Below, one piece after another: positions 1 through 7,139 of a stretch of DNA of 64,000 bases. The position numbers and the translations under genes are program-made. Below the pieces are notes generated by a model. It saw only the letters and a list, made by a program, of their open reading frames with translations. It made no database searches and was not told the origin of the DNA. Source of the DNA: Chryseobacterium sp. FH1. GTDB taxonomy: Bacteria > Bacteroidota > Bacteroidia > Flavobacteriales > Weeksellaceae. The stretch covers positions 22,130-86,129 of the forward strand of contig NZ_JPLZ01000004.1 of assembly GCF_000735135.1 (NCBI RefSeq), read 5' to 3'. Within the stretch, counting starts at the first letter, position 1, and the number at the start of each line of letters is the position of its first letter.

Positions 1-599
1 CCGCCACACGCACCGGCGCTTGGACAGGAATTTTTTATCACGCCTTTGAAATCTTCGTCAGAAATTTTACCTGCGATTTTGTTTCCCAAAGCTTCGAAAG
101 CGGAAACGATGTTCAAATCCTGACCTTTGTAATGTCCAGGCGCAATACTTCCGCCATAAACCATTATCGAAGGACGGTCGAGACGAGCCATTGCCATCAA
201 AGAACCCGGCATATTTTTGTCGCAACCCGGAACGGTAATCAATCCGTCATAATATTGACCAGCGCAAACGGCTTCGATGGAATCTGCAATGATGTCGCGA
301 CTTACGAGCGAATAACGCATTCCGTCCGTTCCATTGGTCATTCCGTCGCTGATGCCGATGGTGTGGAACATTAAGCCAACTAGGTTTTGTTCTTTGACGC
401 CTTTTTTCACAATCTCAGCCAAACCATTCAGGTGCATATTACAAGTGTTGCCGTCATAGCCCATACTTGCGATTCCAATTTGCGCTTTGTCGAAATCCTC
501 TTCTTCAAAACCGATTCCGTAAAACATTGCCTGAGTTGCAGGTTGTGTCGGGTCTTTCGTAAGTGTTTTGGAATATTTGTTCAGTTCTACGTTACACAT
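1..599 (-). CDS. ilvD: dihydroxy-acid dehydratase, N-terminal part (runs off the left edge)
   Basis: IlvD removes water from 2,3-dihydroxy-isovalerate and 2,3-dihydroxy-3-methylvalerate, the penultimate step of valine and isoleucine synthesis in the cytoplasm. The first 199 residues are present of about 560 usual for the family. Visible family signatures are the early cysteine in GNTCNMHL, the VPGCDKNMPG motif and NSCPSAGACGG at the window edge, three cysteines in positions typical of the Fe-S and active-site region. The ATG at 599 overlaps the stop of ilvE by 8 bases, so the two are translationally coupled and share one transcript. The assignment is firm; the missing C-terminus lies left of the window. 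Confidence 0.97.
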   Translation of the reverse strand, partial: MCNVELNKYSKTLTKDPTQPATQAMFYGIGFEEEDFDKAQIGIASMGYDGNTCNMHLNGLAEIVKKGVKEQNLVGLMFHTIGISDGMTNGTDGMRYSLVSRDIIADSIEAVCAGQYYDGLITVPGCDKNMPGSLMAMARLDRPSIMVYGGSIAPGHYKGQDLNIVSAFEALGNKIAGKISDEDFKGVIKNSCPSAGACG

Positions 600-1494
600 A
601 TTGCAGGTTTGATTTCAAGTATGAATAATCTTCTTCTAACACCAAATGACGATAAGCCTGTTGAATTTTCGATGCTAAACTTTCTTCCCAATTCAGTTTG
701 AAGGGAACATCGTCAAGAGAACCTAACGCTACAATCTCGGCGGCAGTTCCACAGAAAAAACCGGCGTCTGCACCTTTCATTTCTTCTGGTTTGAAGAATT
801 TTTCCTCGTAAGGAATTCCCAGTTGGTCGCAGATTTCGAAAACCGTTGCTCGTGTGATTCCGGGAAGAATACTGCCTTTTGCAGGTGTGAAAAGTTTGCC
901 GTCTCTTTCGAAGAAGATATTAGCGCCGGAACTCTCTGCCACGTTTCCGTCAGCGTCCAGAACTAAAGCTTCATCGAAACCTTTGTCTTTTGCTTCCTGA
1001 CAAGCCAAAATCGAGTTTACATAATGACCGCTCACTTTTGCTTCAACTTTGAAAGCTTTCGGATTTGGACGTTCGAATGACGATGTCATAATTCTCATTT
1101 GATTGGCCATATAACCATTGTCCCAATTCCAAACCTCAATGACGAGAAAACTTTTTTGTCCTTTTGACAAGGCCATATTTGGAGAACAAATGACGAGTGG
1201 ACGAATGTATGCGTTTGATAAATTATTAATTTCCAATAATTTGTAAGTTGCTTCCACCATTTCTTGGGTAGAATAATCGAACGGCATCATCATCGTTTGT
1301 GCAGACCTTCTGAGCCTGTCGTAATGTTCCTCCGCTTTGAAAATCTTGGTTCCGTTGGCGGTTTTATAAGATTTAATCCCTTCGAAAACAGCATATCCGT
1401 AGTGTAGCGATTGACCGTACAAATCGGTCTTGGCTTCTTTTGCTTTTACATATTCCCCATCAAAAAAGAGAACACTGTCGTCATTGTAATACAT
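592..1494 (-). CDS. ilvE: branched-chain amino acid aminotransferase
   Basis: This is a class IV PLP-dependent aminotransferase (300 residues, normal length) that makes the last transamination in valine, leucine and isoleucine synthesis. The catalytic lysine is Lys153 in EAKVSGHYVNS. It is followed by the family signature from EALVLDADGNVAESSGAN to SILPGITRATV and FFCGTAAEI. It is the first structural gene after the attenuator at 1531-1659 and overlaps ilvD by 8 bases. Regulation by branched-chain aminoacyl-tRNA supply is inferred from that leader. D-amino acid aminotransferase is a related alternative, but the gene context makes IlvE nearly certain. Confidence 0.95.
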   Translation of the reverse strand: MYYNDDSVLFFDGEYVKAKEAKTDLYGQSLHYGYAVFEGIKSYKTANGTKIFKAEEHYDRLRRSAQTMMMPFDYSTQEMVEATYKLLEINNLSNAYIRPLVICSPNMALSKGQKSFLVIEVWNWDNGYMANQMRIMTSSFERPNPKAFKVEAKVSGHYVNSILACQEAKDKGFDEALVLDADGNVAESSGANIFFERDGKLFTPAKGSILPGITRATVFEICDQLGIPYEEKFFKPEEMKGADAGFFCGTAAEIVALGSLDDVPFKLNWEESLASKIQQAYRHLVLEEDYSYLKSNLQYV

Positions 1495-1530
1495 TTTGTA
1501 TCGATTTTATATTTGTTTGTTAGATTTAGG

Positions 1531-1565
1531 AAAATAAAAAACCATCCTCGCAGTGAGAATGGTTT
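1531..1565 (-). terminator. intrinsic terminator of the ilv attenuator
   Basis: Minus strand: AAACCATTCTC, loop ACTGC, GAGGATGGTTT, an 11-bp stem with one G-U pair, followed by TTTTATTTT. It lies between the leader peptide and ilvE, so it would stop transcription before the structural genes. Confidence 0.85.
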
Positions 1566-1598
1566 GTATTATTTCAATTCAATAATTATCACAAGCCA
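1560..1598 (-). promoter_or_regulatory. antiterminator stem of the ilv attenuator
   Basis: On the minus strand TGGCTTGT (1598-1591) can pair with ACAAACCA (1567-1560) with one mismatch, and inside it ATTATT pairs with AATAAT. The 3' arm takes up the first bases of the terminator stem (1565-1560), so the two structures exclude each other. A ribosome at the leader stop codon (1603-1605) would cover the 5' arm and favour termination. A ribosome stalled upstream in the Ile/Leu/Val codons would leave it free. Confidence 0.72.
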
Positions 1599-1602
1599 TC
1601 AC

Positions 1603-1659
1603 TCACCACCGGAATCCGATAATGACAAGAATGACAAGAATAATGATTGTGCTATTCAT
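1603..1659 (-). CDS. ilv operon leader peptide (18 aa)
   Basis: The short reading frame encodes MNSTIIILVILVIIGFRW and stops at TGA. Eleven of 18 residues are Ile, Leu or Val, the three products of the pathway encoded immediately downstream. It starts about 20 bases after a TAnnTTTG -7 box and ends 5 bases before the antiterminator stem. This is the arrangement expected for a leader peptide whose ribosome stalls when charged Ile/Leu/Val tRNA is scarce. There is no visible Shine-Dalgarno sequence, which is normal in this phylum. The peptide itself probably has no function after synthesis. Confidence 0.82.
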   Translation of the reverse strand: MNSTIIILVILVIIGFRW

Positions 1660-1678
1660 CTGTTTGTTTTCAACGGTA

Positions 1679-1686
1679 CAAATGTA
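1679..1686 (-). promoter_or_regulatory. -7 box of the ilv promoter
   Basis: TACATTTG on the minus strand matches the Bacteroidota -7 consensus TAnnTTTG. It lies 19 bases before the leader peptide ATG. No convincing -33 TTG is seen at the usual spacing, so the call is moderate. Confidence 0.5.
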
Positions 1687-1910
1687 TAAACTAATTCCAA
1701 TAAACATTGATGTTTTCACAAAAATTTCTTTTCAATGATATTAAAAACACATAAAATATTCCTTTTTATACGATATTCATCAAAACCAAAATCAGATATA
1801 AAGTATTGATTGTCAAGTTTTGAAAGCTGAAAAAATTACGATGCCTAAAATTTTACTTTGAATCTAAAATTTTGGTTTTAAATTTCAATTTTTGATGAAA
1901 TTTTAATCAA

Positions 1911-1943
1911 TAAAAACGAAAAATCCACCGATTGGTGGATTTT
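1911..1943 (-). terminator. terminator after the MFS sugar transporter gene
   Basis: AAATCCACC and GGTGGATTT form a 9-bp stem around a 4-base loop. On the minus strand it is followed by TTCGTTTTTA. It ends the maltodextrin locus. The stretch 1690-1910 is AT-rich and I see nothing else in it. Confidence 0.75.
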
Positions 1944-1988
1944 ATATTTGTAGTCACTTCGAAAAGCTCAGTGTGACTTAGTTTATTA

Positions 1989-3398
1989 TTAAAAATGAAC
2001 CTGTTGAATTTCTTCTTCAATTTCTTTCGGTGATTCTTCCTGAGATTTAATGAAAATCAAAGTAATCAAAGCACCTAACAACATACAAGCACCGCCAACA
2101 ACCACATAATCAATCGCCATATTTCCGAAAAGTTTTGAAACTATTGGTCCTCCAAAAACACCGTTAATGATTTGAGGAACAACAATGAAGAAATTGAAAA
2201 TCCCCATATAAACGCCCATTTTTCTTTGTGGAATAGCGTCAATCAACATCGCATAAGGCATCGCCAAAATACTTGCCCAAGCAAATCCCAATCCTACCAT
2301 CGAAATCCAAAGCATCGAAGTATCTTTGATGAAATACATTGAAATCAATCCCAAACCACCACTCGCCAAAGCCAATGCGTGGGTTTGTTTTTTTCCAATC
2401 GCTTTAGCAATCGGTGTCAATAAAAATGCAAAAGGAATTGCAAATAAATTATAAAGTCCGAACAAATGTCCAGTCAAATCTCCAGCTTTATTAAAGTCAA
2501 CGGATTTGGTGTCTTGCGGAGAAAGTCCGAAATGATGCGTTGCCAAAGCACTGGTTGTGAAAACCCACATCGTGAAAAGCGCGAACCAAGAAAAGAATTG
2601 AACGATTCCCAATTTCTTCATCAAGTTCGGAATATTTGCAAAATCTCTGAACATATCAGAAAACTTCGAAGGTTCCTCTAACACGTCTTTTCCACCTTCG
2701 AATTCTGCAAACTCTGCTGGAGAATATTCTTTTGTCGTGAAAATCGTGTACAAAATTGAAACAATCAAAACAGTTGCGCCAACATAAAATGCATAAATCA
2801 CATTATCTGCAACATAACCTTCTGCTGCTACATTTGAAACACCTAATTTCGTTAACCAATTTGGCATTTCTGAACCAATCACGGCTCCAACTCCAATCAA
2901 AATGGTTTGGATGGAAAACCCTAAAGTTCCCTGATGTTTCGGCAACATATCACCCACCAAAGCCCGGAAAGGCTCCATTGCAATGTTGACAGAAAAGTCC
3001 ATCATCGCAAGGAAAATAACGGCAAGCAATAAAACATTTGCAGCAATCATATGCGTTACGGAAGCTGCGTTTGGAAGGAGAACTAATCCAATCGCACAGA
3101 GAACGGCACCAATCAAAAAGTACGGTTTTCTACGACCAAGCGGACTCCACGTATTATCGCCCATATGACCGATAATTGGTTGCACAATCAGTCCCGTGAC
3201 AGGCGCCACCAACCAGAACCACGAAAGCTCGTGAACGTCAGCACCAAGGTTTGCGAGAATACGACTCGCATTTCCGTTTTGTAATCCAAAGGCCATCTGG
3301 ATTCCCAAAAATCCCATACTCATATTGATAATCTGAGCGATGGAGAGATTTGGCTTAACTCGTTTTGTAAATATCGTATTACTTTGTTTTGATATCAT
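1989..3398 (-). CDS. MFS sugar transporter (SLC45/MalI-like)
   Basis: This is a 469-residue inner membrane protein with about 12 hydrophobic segments. The conserved loop GHMGDNTWSPLGRRKPYFLIG (two sides of the first cytoplasmic loop) is typical of the glycoside-pentoside-hexuronide/SLC45 sugar symporter group, and in flavobacterial starch loci such proteins carry maltose or maltodextrin into the cytoplasm. It is the last gene of the starch locus. Its ATG overlaps the stop of the upstream NTF2-like gene (ATGA), so both are on one transcript. Substrate is inferred from context. Confidence 0.85.
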   Translation of the reverse strand: MISKQSNTIFTKRVKPNLSIAQIINMSMGFLGIQMAFGLQNGNASRILANLGADVHELSWFWLVAPVTGLIVQPIIGHMGDNTWSPLGRRKPYFLIGAVLCAIGLVLLPNAASVTHMIAANVLLLAVIFLAMMDFSVNIAMEPFRALVGDMLPKHQGTLGFSIQTILIGVGAVIGSEMPNWLTKLGVSNVAAEGYVADNVIYAFYVGATVLIVSILYTIFTTKEYSPAEFAEFEGGKDVLEEPSKFSDMFRDFANIPNLMKKLGIVQFFSWFALFTMWVFTTSALATHHFGLSPQDTKSVDFNKAGDLTGHLFGLYNLFAIPFAFLLTPIAKAIGKKQTHALALASGGLGLISMYFIKDTSMLWISMVGLGFAWASILAMPYAMLIDAIPQRKMGVYMGIFNFFIVVPQIINGVFGGPIVSKLFGNMAIDYVVVGGACMLLGALITLIFIKSQEESPKEIEEEIQQVHF

Positions 3399-3919
3399 TT
3401 TGTGATTTTTAATTTTTGAATTAAAGCATCCTCAATTGGTGCTTTGATTTTTGTCACTTCGTCCACTACTTCATTTGGAACTGTTACAGAGAGAACATAT
3501 TGTTTCACTTTCCATTTCCCACCGATTTTTTCGACAACGCCAGAACCTCTGCAGATTTTCATTTGGGTATCAAGGATTTCGTCAAACCAAGCGTAATTTC
3601 CGTCTTTGCTGAAGTAGATATTTCGTTTCAACGATTTGAAATTCCAGGTTGTCTTCTTATCGAAAAATGGTTTTGCCCATTCTTTGAATTCCTTTTTGTT
3701 CCATACTTCAGTCGCGTCTGTTCCGATGAAAGTCGATTCTTCCGCAAAACAGTCGAAGTATTTATCGAAATCCGCATTGCCCGCAAATGTGTTGAAATCA
3801 TCCAGCAATTTGTTGATATTCTTCTTCTGAACATTCTCGTAGAAGCCTTTTTTCTGGGCAGAAATTGAACCTGAAAATATTAGAAACGTCAGGATGAAAA
3901 GTGAAATTATTTTTTTCAT
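3395..3919 (-). CDS. secreted NTF2/SnoaL-like protein
   Basis: The 174-residue product has an N-terminal signal peptide (residues 1-21, ending SISA before Gln). The rest looks like a cone-shaped NTF2/SnoaL-like fold of the DUF4440 type: an N-terminal helix (NINKLLDDFNTFAGNADFD), then YFDCFAEESTFIGTDATEVWNK and a C-terminal strand GGKWKVKQYVLS. Such domains bind small molecules or act as simple enzymes, so no specific function can be given. It sits between the amylase and the MFS gene, overlapping the latter by 4 bases. Its role in glucan use is unknown. Confidence 0.75.
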   Translation of the reverse strand: MKKIISLFILTFLIFSGSISAQKKGFYENVQKKNINKLLDDFNTFAGNADFDKYFDCFAEESTFIGTDATEVWNKKEFKEWAKPFFDKKTTWNFKSLKRNIYFSKDGNYAWFDEILDTQMKICRGSGVVEKIGGKWKVKQYVLSVTVPNEVVDEVTKIKAPIEDALIQKLKITK

Positions 3920-3983
3920 TTTAATTTTATTTTTAAAACTAATCTAAATTTTTAATTATGTCGAATTCGGCATAATTAATTTA

Positions 3984-5831
3984 TCATTTAAGCTCTAAAA
4001 TTAATGAAGATTTTCCAGCGACAGACAAATTTGTTTTCAAATCGAAATCTTTGTCAGAAAGGATGTCTCTTCCTTTTGTGAAGTTTTTGATGCCTTCGGA
4101 AAATCGCTTCAAATCTAAGTTTTGATTGTTTTTATTATTATTGATGACAACCATAACGCGTTTGCTATCTGTGTATCGGAAATAAACATAGACATTGTCA
4201 TTCGGGATGTAATGCAAAGTTTTCCCTGAGTGAATCGCCTCATTTCCTTTTCTCCAGTTCAAGAGTTTTTTGGTGTAATCGAAGTATTCGTTTTGAGAAG
4301 CTGTTCTTCCGGTTTTTGTGAAAGCGTTGTTTTTATCTCCAGCCCAACCGCCCGGGAAATCTTTTCGGATTTCGCCATCGCCACCATTGTTTTTGTCGCC
4401 AGCCATTCCAATCTCGGAGCCGTAATACAACTGCGGAATCCCACGAACTGTTAGGATTAAGCTCATCGCCAGTTTGTAATCTGCAACATTCGGGAAAATC
4501 TGGTTAAATCTATTCGTATCGTGATTCTCAGCAAAAACCAAAAGATTATTGATATCAGGATACAGAAAATCGTTCGCCAAATTGTCATAAACCCTTTGCA
4601 TTCCCGAATCCCAGCCGGCATCTTCACGAAAAACCTGACCAAGCGCGTCGTGCAGAGTGAAATCCATCACAGACGGCAGATATGAATTGTAACCTTCGAT
4701 TGCTGAAATCTTGGAATCCTTTTGCCAATAAGACATCTGCGCCTGGTCGTGCATCCAAACCTCACCAACAATGTTGAATTTCGGATATTCGTCCGTGATT
4801 TTTTTTGTCCAATCGGCGATTCCTTTTTTATCGTTGTAAGAATAGGTGTCCACACGGAAACCGTCCAAACCAGCGTATTCTATCCACCAAATCGCATTTT
4901 GAGCCATATAATTGACAACCATTGGATTGCTTTGGTTCATATCCGGCATTGTGGTGTCAAACCAGCCGTCCATACAAGCCTCTTCATCAACTTTTGCCGA
5001 GTTCGTATCAAACTGTGTTGTCATTCTGTAATTGCTTCTTTGGAAACCATCTTTACCACCTTCCCAATAATGAATCCAATCTTTTGCTGGCAAATCTTGG
5101 ATAATCCAACTTTTTGAACCCCAATGGTTTGTCACGTAATCCATCACAAGTTTCATTTTTCGTTTGTGAAGTTCGTCCGCCAGGTTTTTGTAGTCTTCGT
5201 TGGTTCCGTAGCGCGGGTCGATTTTGTAATAATCGCTTTGTGCGTAGCCGTGGTAGGAATAGCTTGGTTCATTATCTTCCAGCAAAGGCGTGTTCCAAAT
5301 TGTGGTAACACCTAACTCATTAAGATAATCGAGGTTTTTTACAATTCCGGCGATATCACCACCGTGACGACCGCCAGTTTTTGTTCTGTCAGATTTCTCG
5401 GCTGTGTCTGGTGTGTTGTCATTTTTCGGATTTCCATTGGCAAAACGGTCTGGCATAATGAGATACATTACATCGGCAGACGTGTAAGAATCTCTGTTTG
5501 CCGAATTCTGCTGTCTTGCTTTGAATTCGTAATCTATGGTTTTGACTGTTTTGTTTCCGTTTTTGAAGTTCAATTTTGTTTTTCCTGGTTGAACGCCGTT
5601 TGTATCAATCGTAACAAAAAGATAGTTTGGGTTTTCTACTTTTTTAACTTCTTTGATTTTGATTCCTGTTGAGAATTCGGGTTGGAGGTTGTTGATGTCT
5701 TTTCCGTAAACCAGGAGTTGAAGTTCTGGATTCTTCATTCCGCTCCACCAGAATGCAGGTTCTACTTTTTGAACTTGGGAGTAGAAAATGGAAGATAGTA
5801 TGATTGAAGAAAATGTGATTATTTTTTTCAT
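3984..5831 (-). CDS. susA: GH13 alpha-amylase / neopullulanase-like enzyme
   Basis: The 615-residue secreted or periplasmic glycoside hydrolase has a signal peptide (1-18), an N-terminal immunoglobulin-like cyclomaltodextrinase domain (about 20-105), the (beta/alpha)8 barrel (about 118-520) and a C-terminal beta domain. All four GH13 regions are present: DYVTNH (231-236), GFRVD with nucleophile Asp328, VGEVW with acid/base Glu357, and ENHD with Asp438. The order of domains matches Bacteroides SusA, a neopullulanase that cuts maltodextrins in the periplasm. A conserved AATATAGACCTTAAAAA element precedes the start, as also before the GH97 and susC genes. Confidence 0.93.
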   Translation of the reverse strand: MKKIITFSSIILSSIFYSQVQKVEPAFWWSGMKNPELQLLVYGKDINNLQPEFSTGIKIKEVKKVENPNYLFVTIDTNGVQPGKTKLNFKNGNKTVKTIDYEFKARQQNSANRDSYTSADVMYLIMPDRFANGNPKNDNTPDTAEKSDRTKTGGRHGGDIAGIVKNLDYLNELGVTTIWNTPLLEDNEPSYSYHGYAQSDYYKIDPRYGTNEDYKNLADELHKRKMKLVMDYVTNHWGSKSWIIQDLPAKDWIHYWEGGKDGFQRSNYRMTTQFDTNSAKVDEEACMDGWFDTTMPDMNQSNPMVVNYMAQNAIWWIEYAGLDGFRVDTYSYNDKKGIADWTKKITDEYPKFNIVGEVWMHDQAQMSYWQKDSKISAIEGYNSYLPSVMDFTLHDALGQVFREDAGWDSGMQRVYDNLANDFLYPDINNLLVFAENHDTNRFNQIFPNVADYKLAMSLILTVRGIPQLYYGSEIGMAGDKNNGGDGEIRKDFPGGWAGDKNNAFTKTGRTASQNEYFDYTKKLLNWRKGNEAIHSGKTLHYIPNDNVYVYFRYTDSKRVMVVINNNKNNQNLDLKRFSEGIKNFTKGRDILSDKDFDLKTNLSVAGKSSLILELK

Positions 5832-5839
5832 AAAATATT

Positions 5840-5856
5840 TTTTTAAGGTCTATATT
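5840..5856 (-). promoter_or_regulatory. shared sus leader element, copy before the amylase gene
   Basis: Minus strand AATATAGACCTTAAAAA, 8 bases before the ATG. Near-identical copies precede the GH97 gene (9299-9315) and susC (16282-16298). Its role, in promoter or mRNA leader, is unknown. Confidence 0.5.
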
Positions 5857-5890
5857 AAATTTAAACAAAATTTCAGATACTATTGAAAAT

Positions 5891-6886
5891 TTAATTTTCA
5901 GAAACATCCGTTCTTTTTGCGATTTTGTTGGCGAGCCAACTTACGTAGAATAATTGGAAGCTGTGATATATCATTACCGGCAACAAAAACAAAACTTTCT
6001 GCTCATCCGGAATTCCCAACACTAAGAGAAATAAACTTCCGTGAACCAAGGATTTCTTTGAACCACAGAATGTTGTCGTGATGACATCTTTTGGTTTGAA
6101 GTTTAGTTTCTCTGCAATGAATTTCAGGATATAATAAGTGGCGAAAAATAAAAAGACAACGCTAAACGCCAAAGCCAAGAATACAAACGAAGGTACCGCA
6201 ACGAAGATATTTTCTATAAATGCCGTAGAGAAACTTTCATAAACGATTAATAAGATAATCAGTCTGTCGAATTCTGAAATGACATTCGCGTATTTGGTTA
6301 CCCATTTTTTGAAGATTGGATTGAGCAAAACGCCTAAAATAATCGGCAACAAAACCTTTAACAACAATTGTTGAATAATCTCGCCTTGGTCACCCGATTC
6401 TCCATTTTTGATTAAGAAGAAACTCATCAAAAGTGGAGTCATCACAATACCAATAATTCCTGAAATCGAAGCATTGAAAATCGCTGATGTTACATTTCCT
6501 CTTGCAATTGAAACCATTACAACGGAGGATGAAACCGTAGAAGGCAAGCAAGCCAAAAAGAAAACGGAAAGCCAAATATTATAGTAAGATGTGTCTTTTA
6601 AAAACGGATAAAACAGCAACGCCAGCAATGGAAAAATAATGAAAGTTCCAGATTGAATCAGTAAATGCAGTTTCCAATTTGAGACATCTTTTACGACTTC
6701 TTTTAGATTAAGCTTCAGTCCATACAACAGAAAAATTCCGGCGATTCCCCAATCTATGAATCCGGCCAGATTGAAATATTGGTTGTAAGACTCGTGGAAC
6801 GGAATGACTTTCGCCAATATGACCATTCCTATCAAAAGGAAAAGAAAGGTATTCTGTTTGTTGAAAAGTTTGGAAATCCAGTTCAT
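5891..6886 (-). CDS. SBF-like / bile acid:sodium symporter family transporter
   Basis: This inner membrane protein (331 residues from the chosen ATG) has about ten hydrophobic segments and the family pattern FFLACLPSTVSSSVVM and ITTTFCGSKKSLVHGS, typical of the SBF-like (PF13593-type, YfeH-like) transporters. I chose the ATG at 6886 (MNWISKLFNK) rather than the one at 6931, because the upstream 15 codons lie in a palindromic repeat. Substrate is unknown. Its place inside the starch locus between the GH97 and GH13 genes is unusual and may be coincidental. Confidence 0.85.
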   Translation of the reverse strand: MNWISKLFNKQNTFLFLLIGMVILAKVIPFHESYNQYFNLAGFIDWGIAGIFLLYGLKLNLKEVVKDVSNWKLHLLIQSGTFIIFPLLALLFYPFLKDTSYYNIWLSVFFLACLPSTVSSSVVMVSIARGNVTSAIFNASISGIIGIVMTPLLMSFFLIKNGESGDQGEIIQQLLLKVLLPIILGVLLNPIFKKWVTKYANVISEFDRLIILLIVYESFSTAFIENIFVAVPSFVFLALAFSVVFLFFATYYILKFIAEKLNFKPKDVITTTFCGSKKSLVHGSLFLLVLGIPDEQKVLFLLPVMIYHSFQLFYVSWLANKIAKRTDVSEN

Positions 6887-6920
6887 ATCGTAGGATTTTG
6901 AAAAAAATTTGAGAGAAAAA

Positions 6921-6976
6921 CACTTTGTCAAAGATTTGAAACTTTGGCTACGCCGAATCTTCGATTTGACAAAGTG
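6921..6976. repeat. inverted repeat upstream of the SBF-like gene
   Basis: CACTTTGTCAAA (6921-6932) and TTTGACAAAGTG (6965-6976) are perfect 12-base inverted arms around a 32-base centre. It lies between the GH97 and SBF-like genes. Confidence 0.7.
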
Positions 6977-6992
6977 TTGATTGGTATTGAAA

Positions 6993-7087
6993 GCCCATAG
7001 CCCCGATTGTAGCGGTTACCCCACAGCAAGCCTTGGGAAAAGCTTTGGCGCGAGGAGTAGTAGCGGAAAGCGGGATTAAGCTCCTAA
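6993..7087 (-). repeat. dispersed 3'-region repeat, copy 1
   Basis: About 95 bases containing CCCCGATTGTAGCGGTTACC, CAAGCCTTGGGAAAAGCTTTGG and GTAGTAGCGGAAAGCGGGA. It is nearly identical to 25412-25506 and more distantly related to 47955-48076. The ends can pair imperfectly (CCCGATt with tAGCGGG). It lies just downstream of the GH97 stop codon. Confidence 0.8.
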
Positions 7088-7103
7088 AAAATCCTCACTC
7101 CAA

Positions 7104-7123
7104 CCCTCTCCAAATGGAGAGGG
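7104..7123. repeat. CCCTCTCC/GGAGAGGG palindrome
   Basis: A perfect 8-bp inverted repeat with loop AAAT. The same arms occur at 26337-26355 with loop AAA, again downstream of a gene. Confidence 0.65.
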
Positions 7124-7139
7124 CGTTGAAGGGGAATTT

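Noticed and set aside
387..701. Plus-strand frames across ilvD and ilvE
   Set aside because: They are shadows of strongly supported minus-strand genes; no family features.
6887..6931. Longer N-terminus of the SBF-like transporter
   Set aside because: The extra 15 codons run into the inverted repeat 6921-6976 and add no family sequence, so the ATG at 6886 is preferred.
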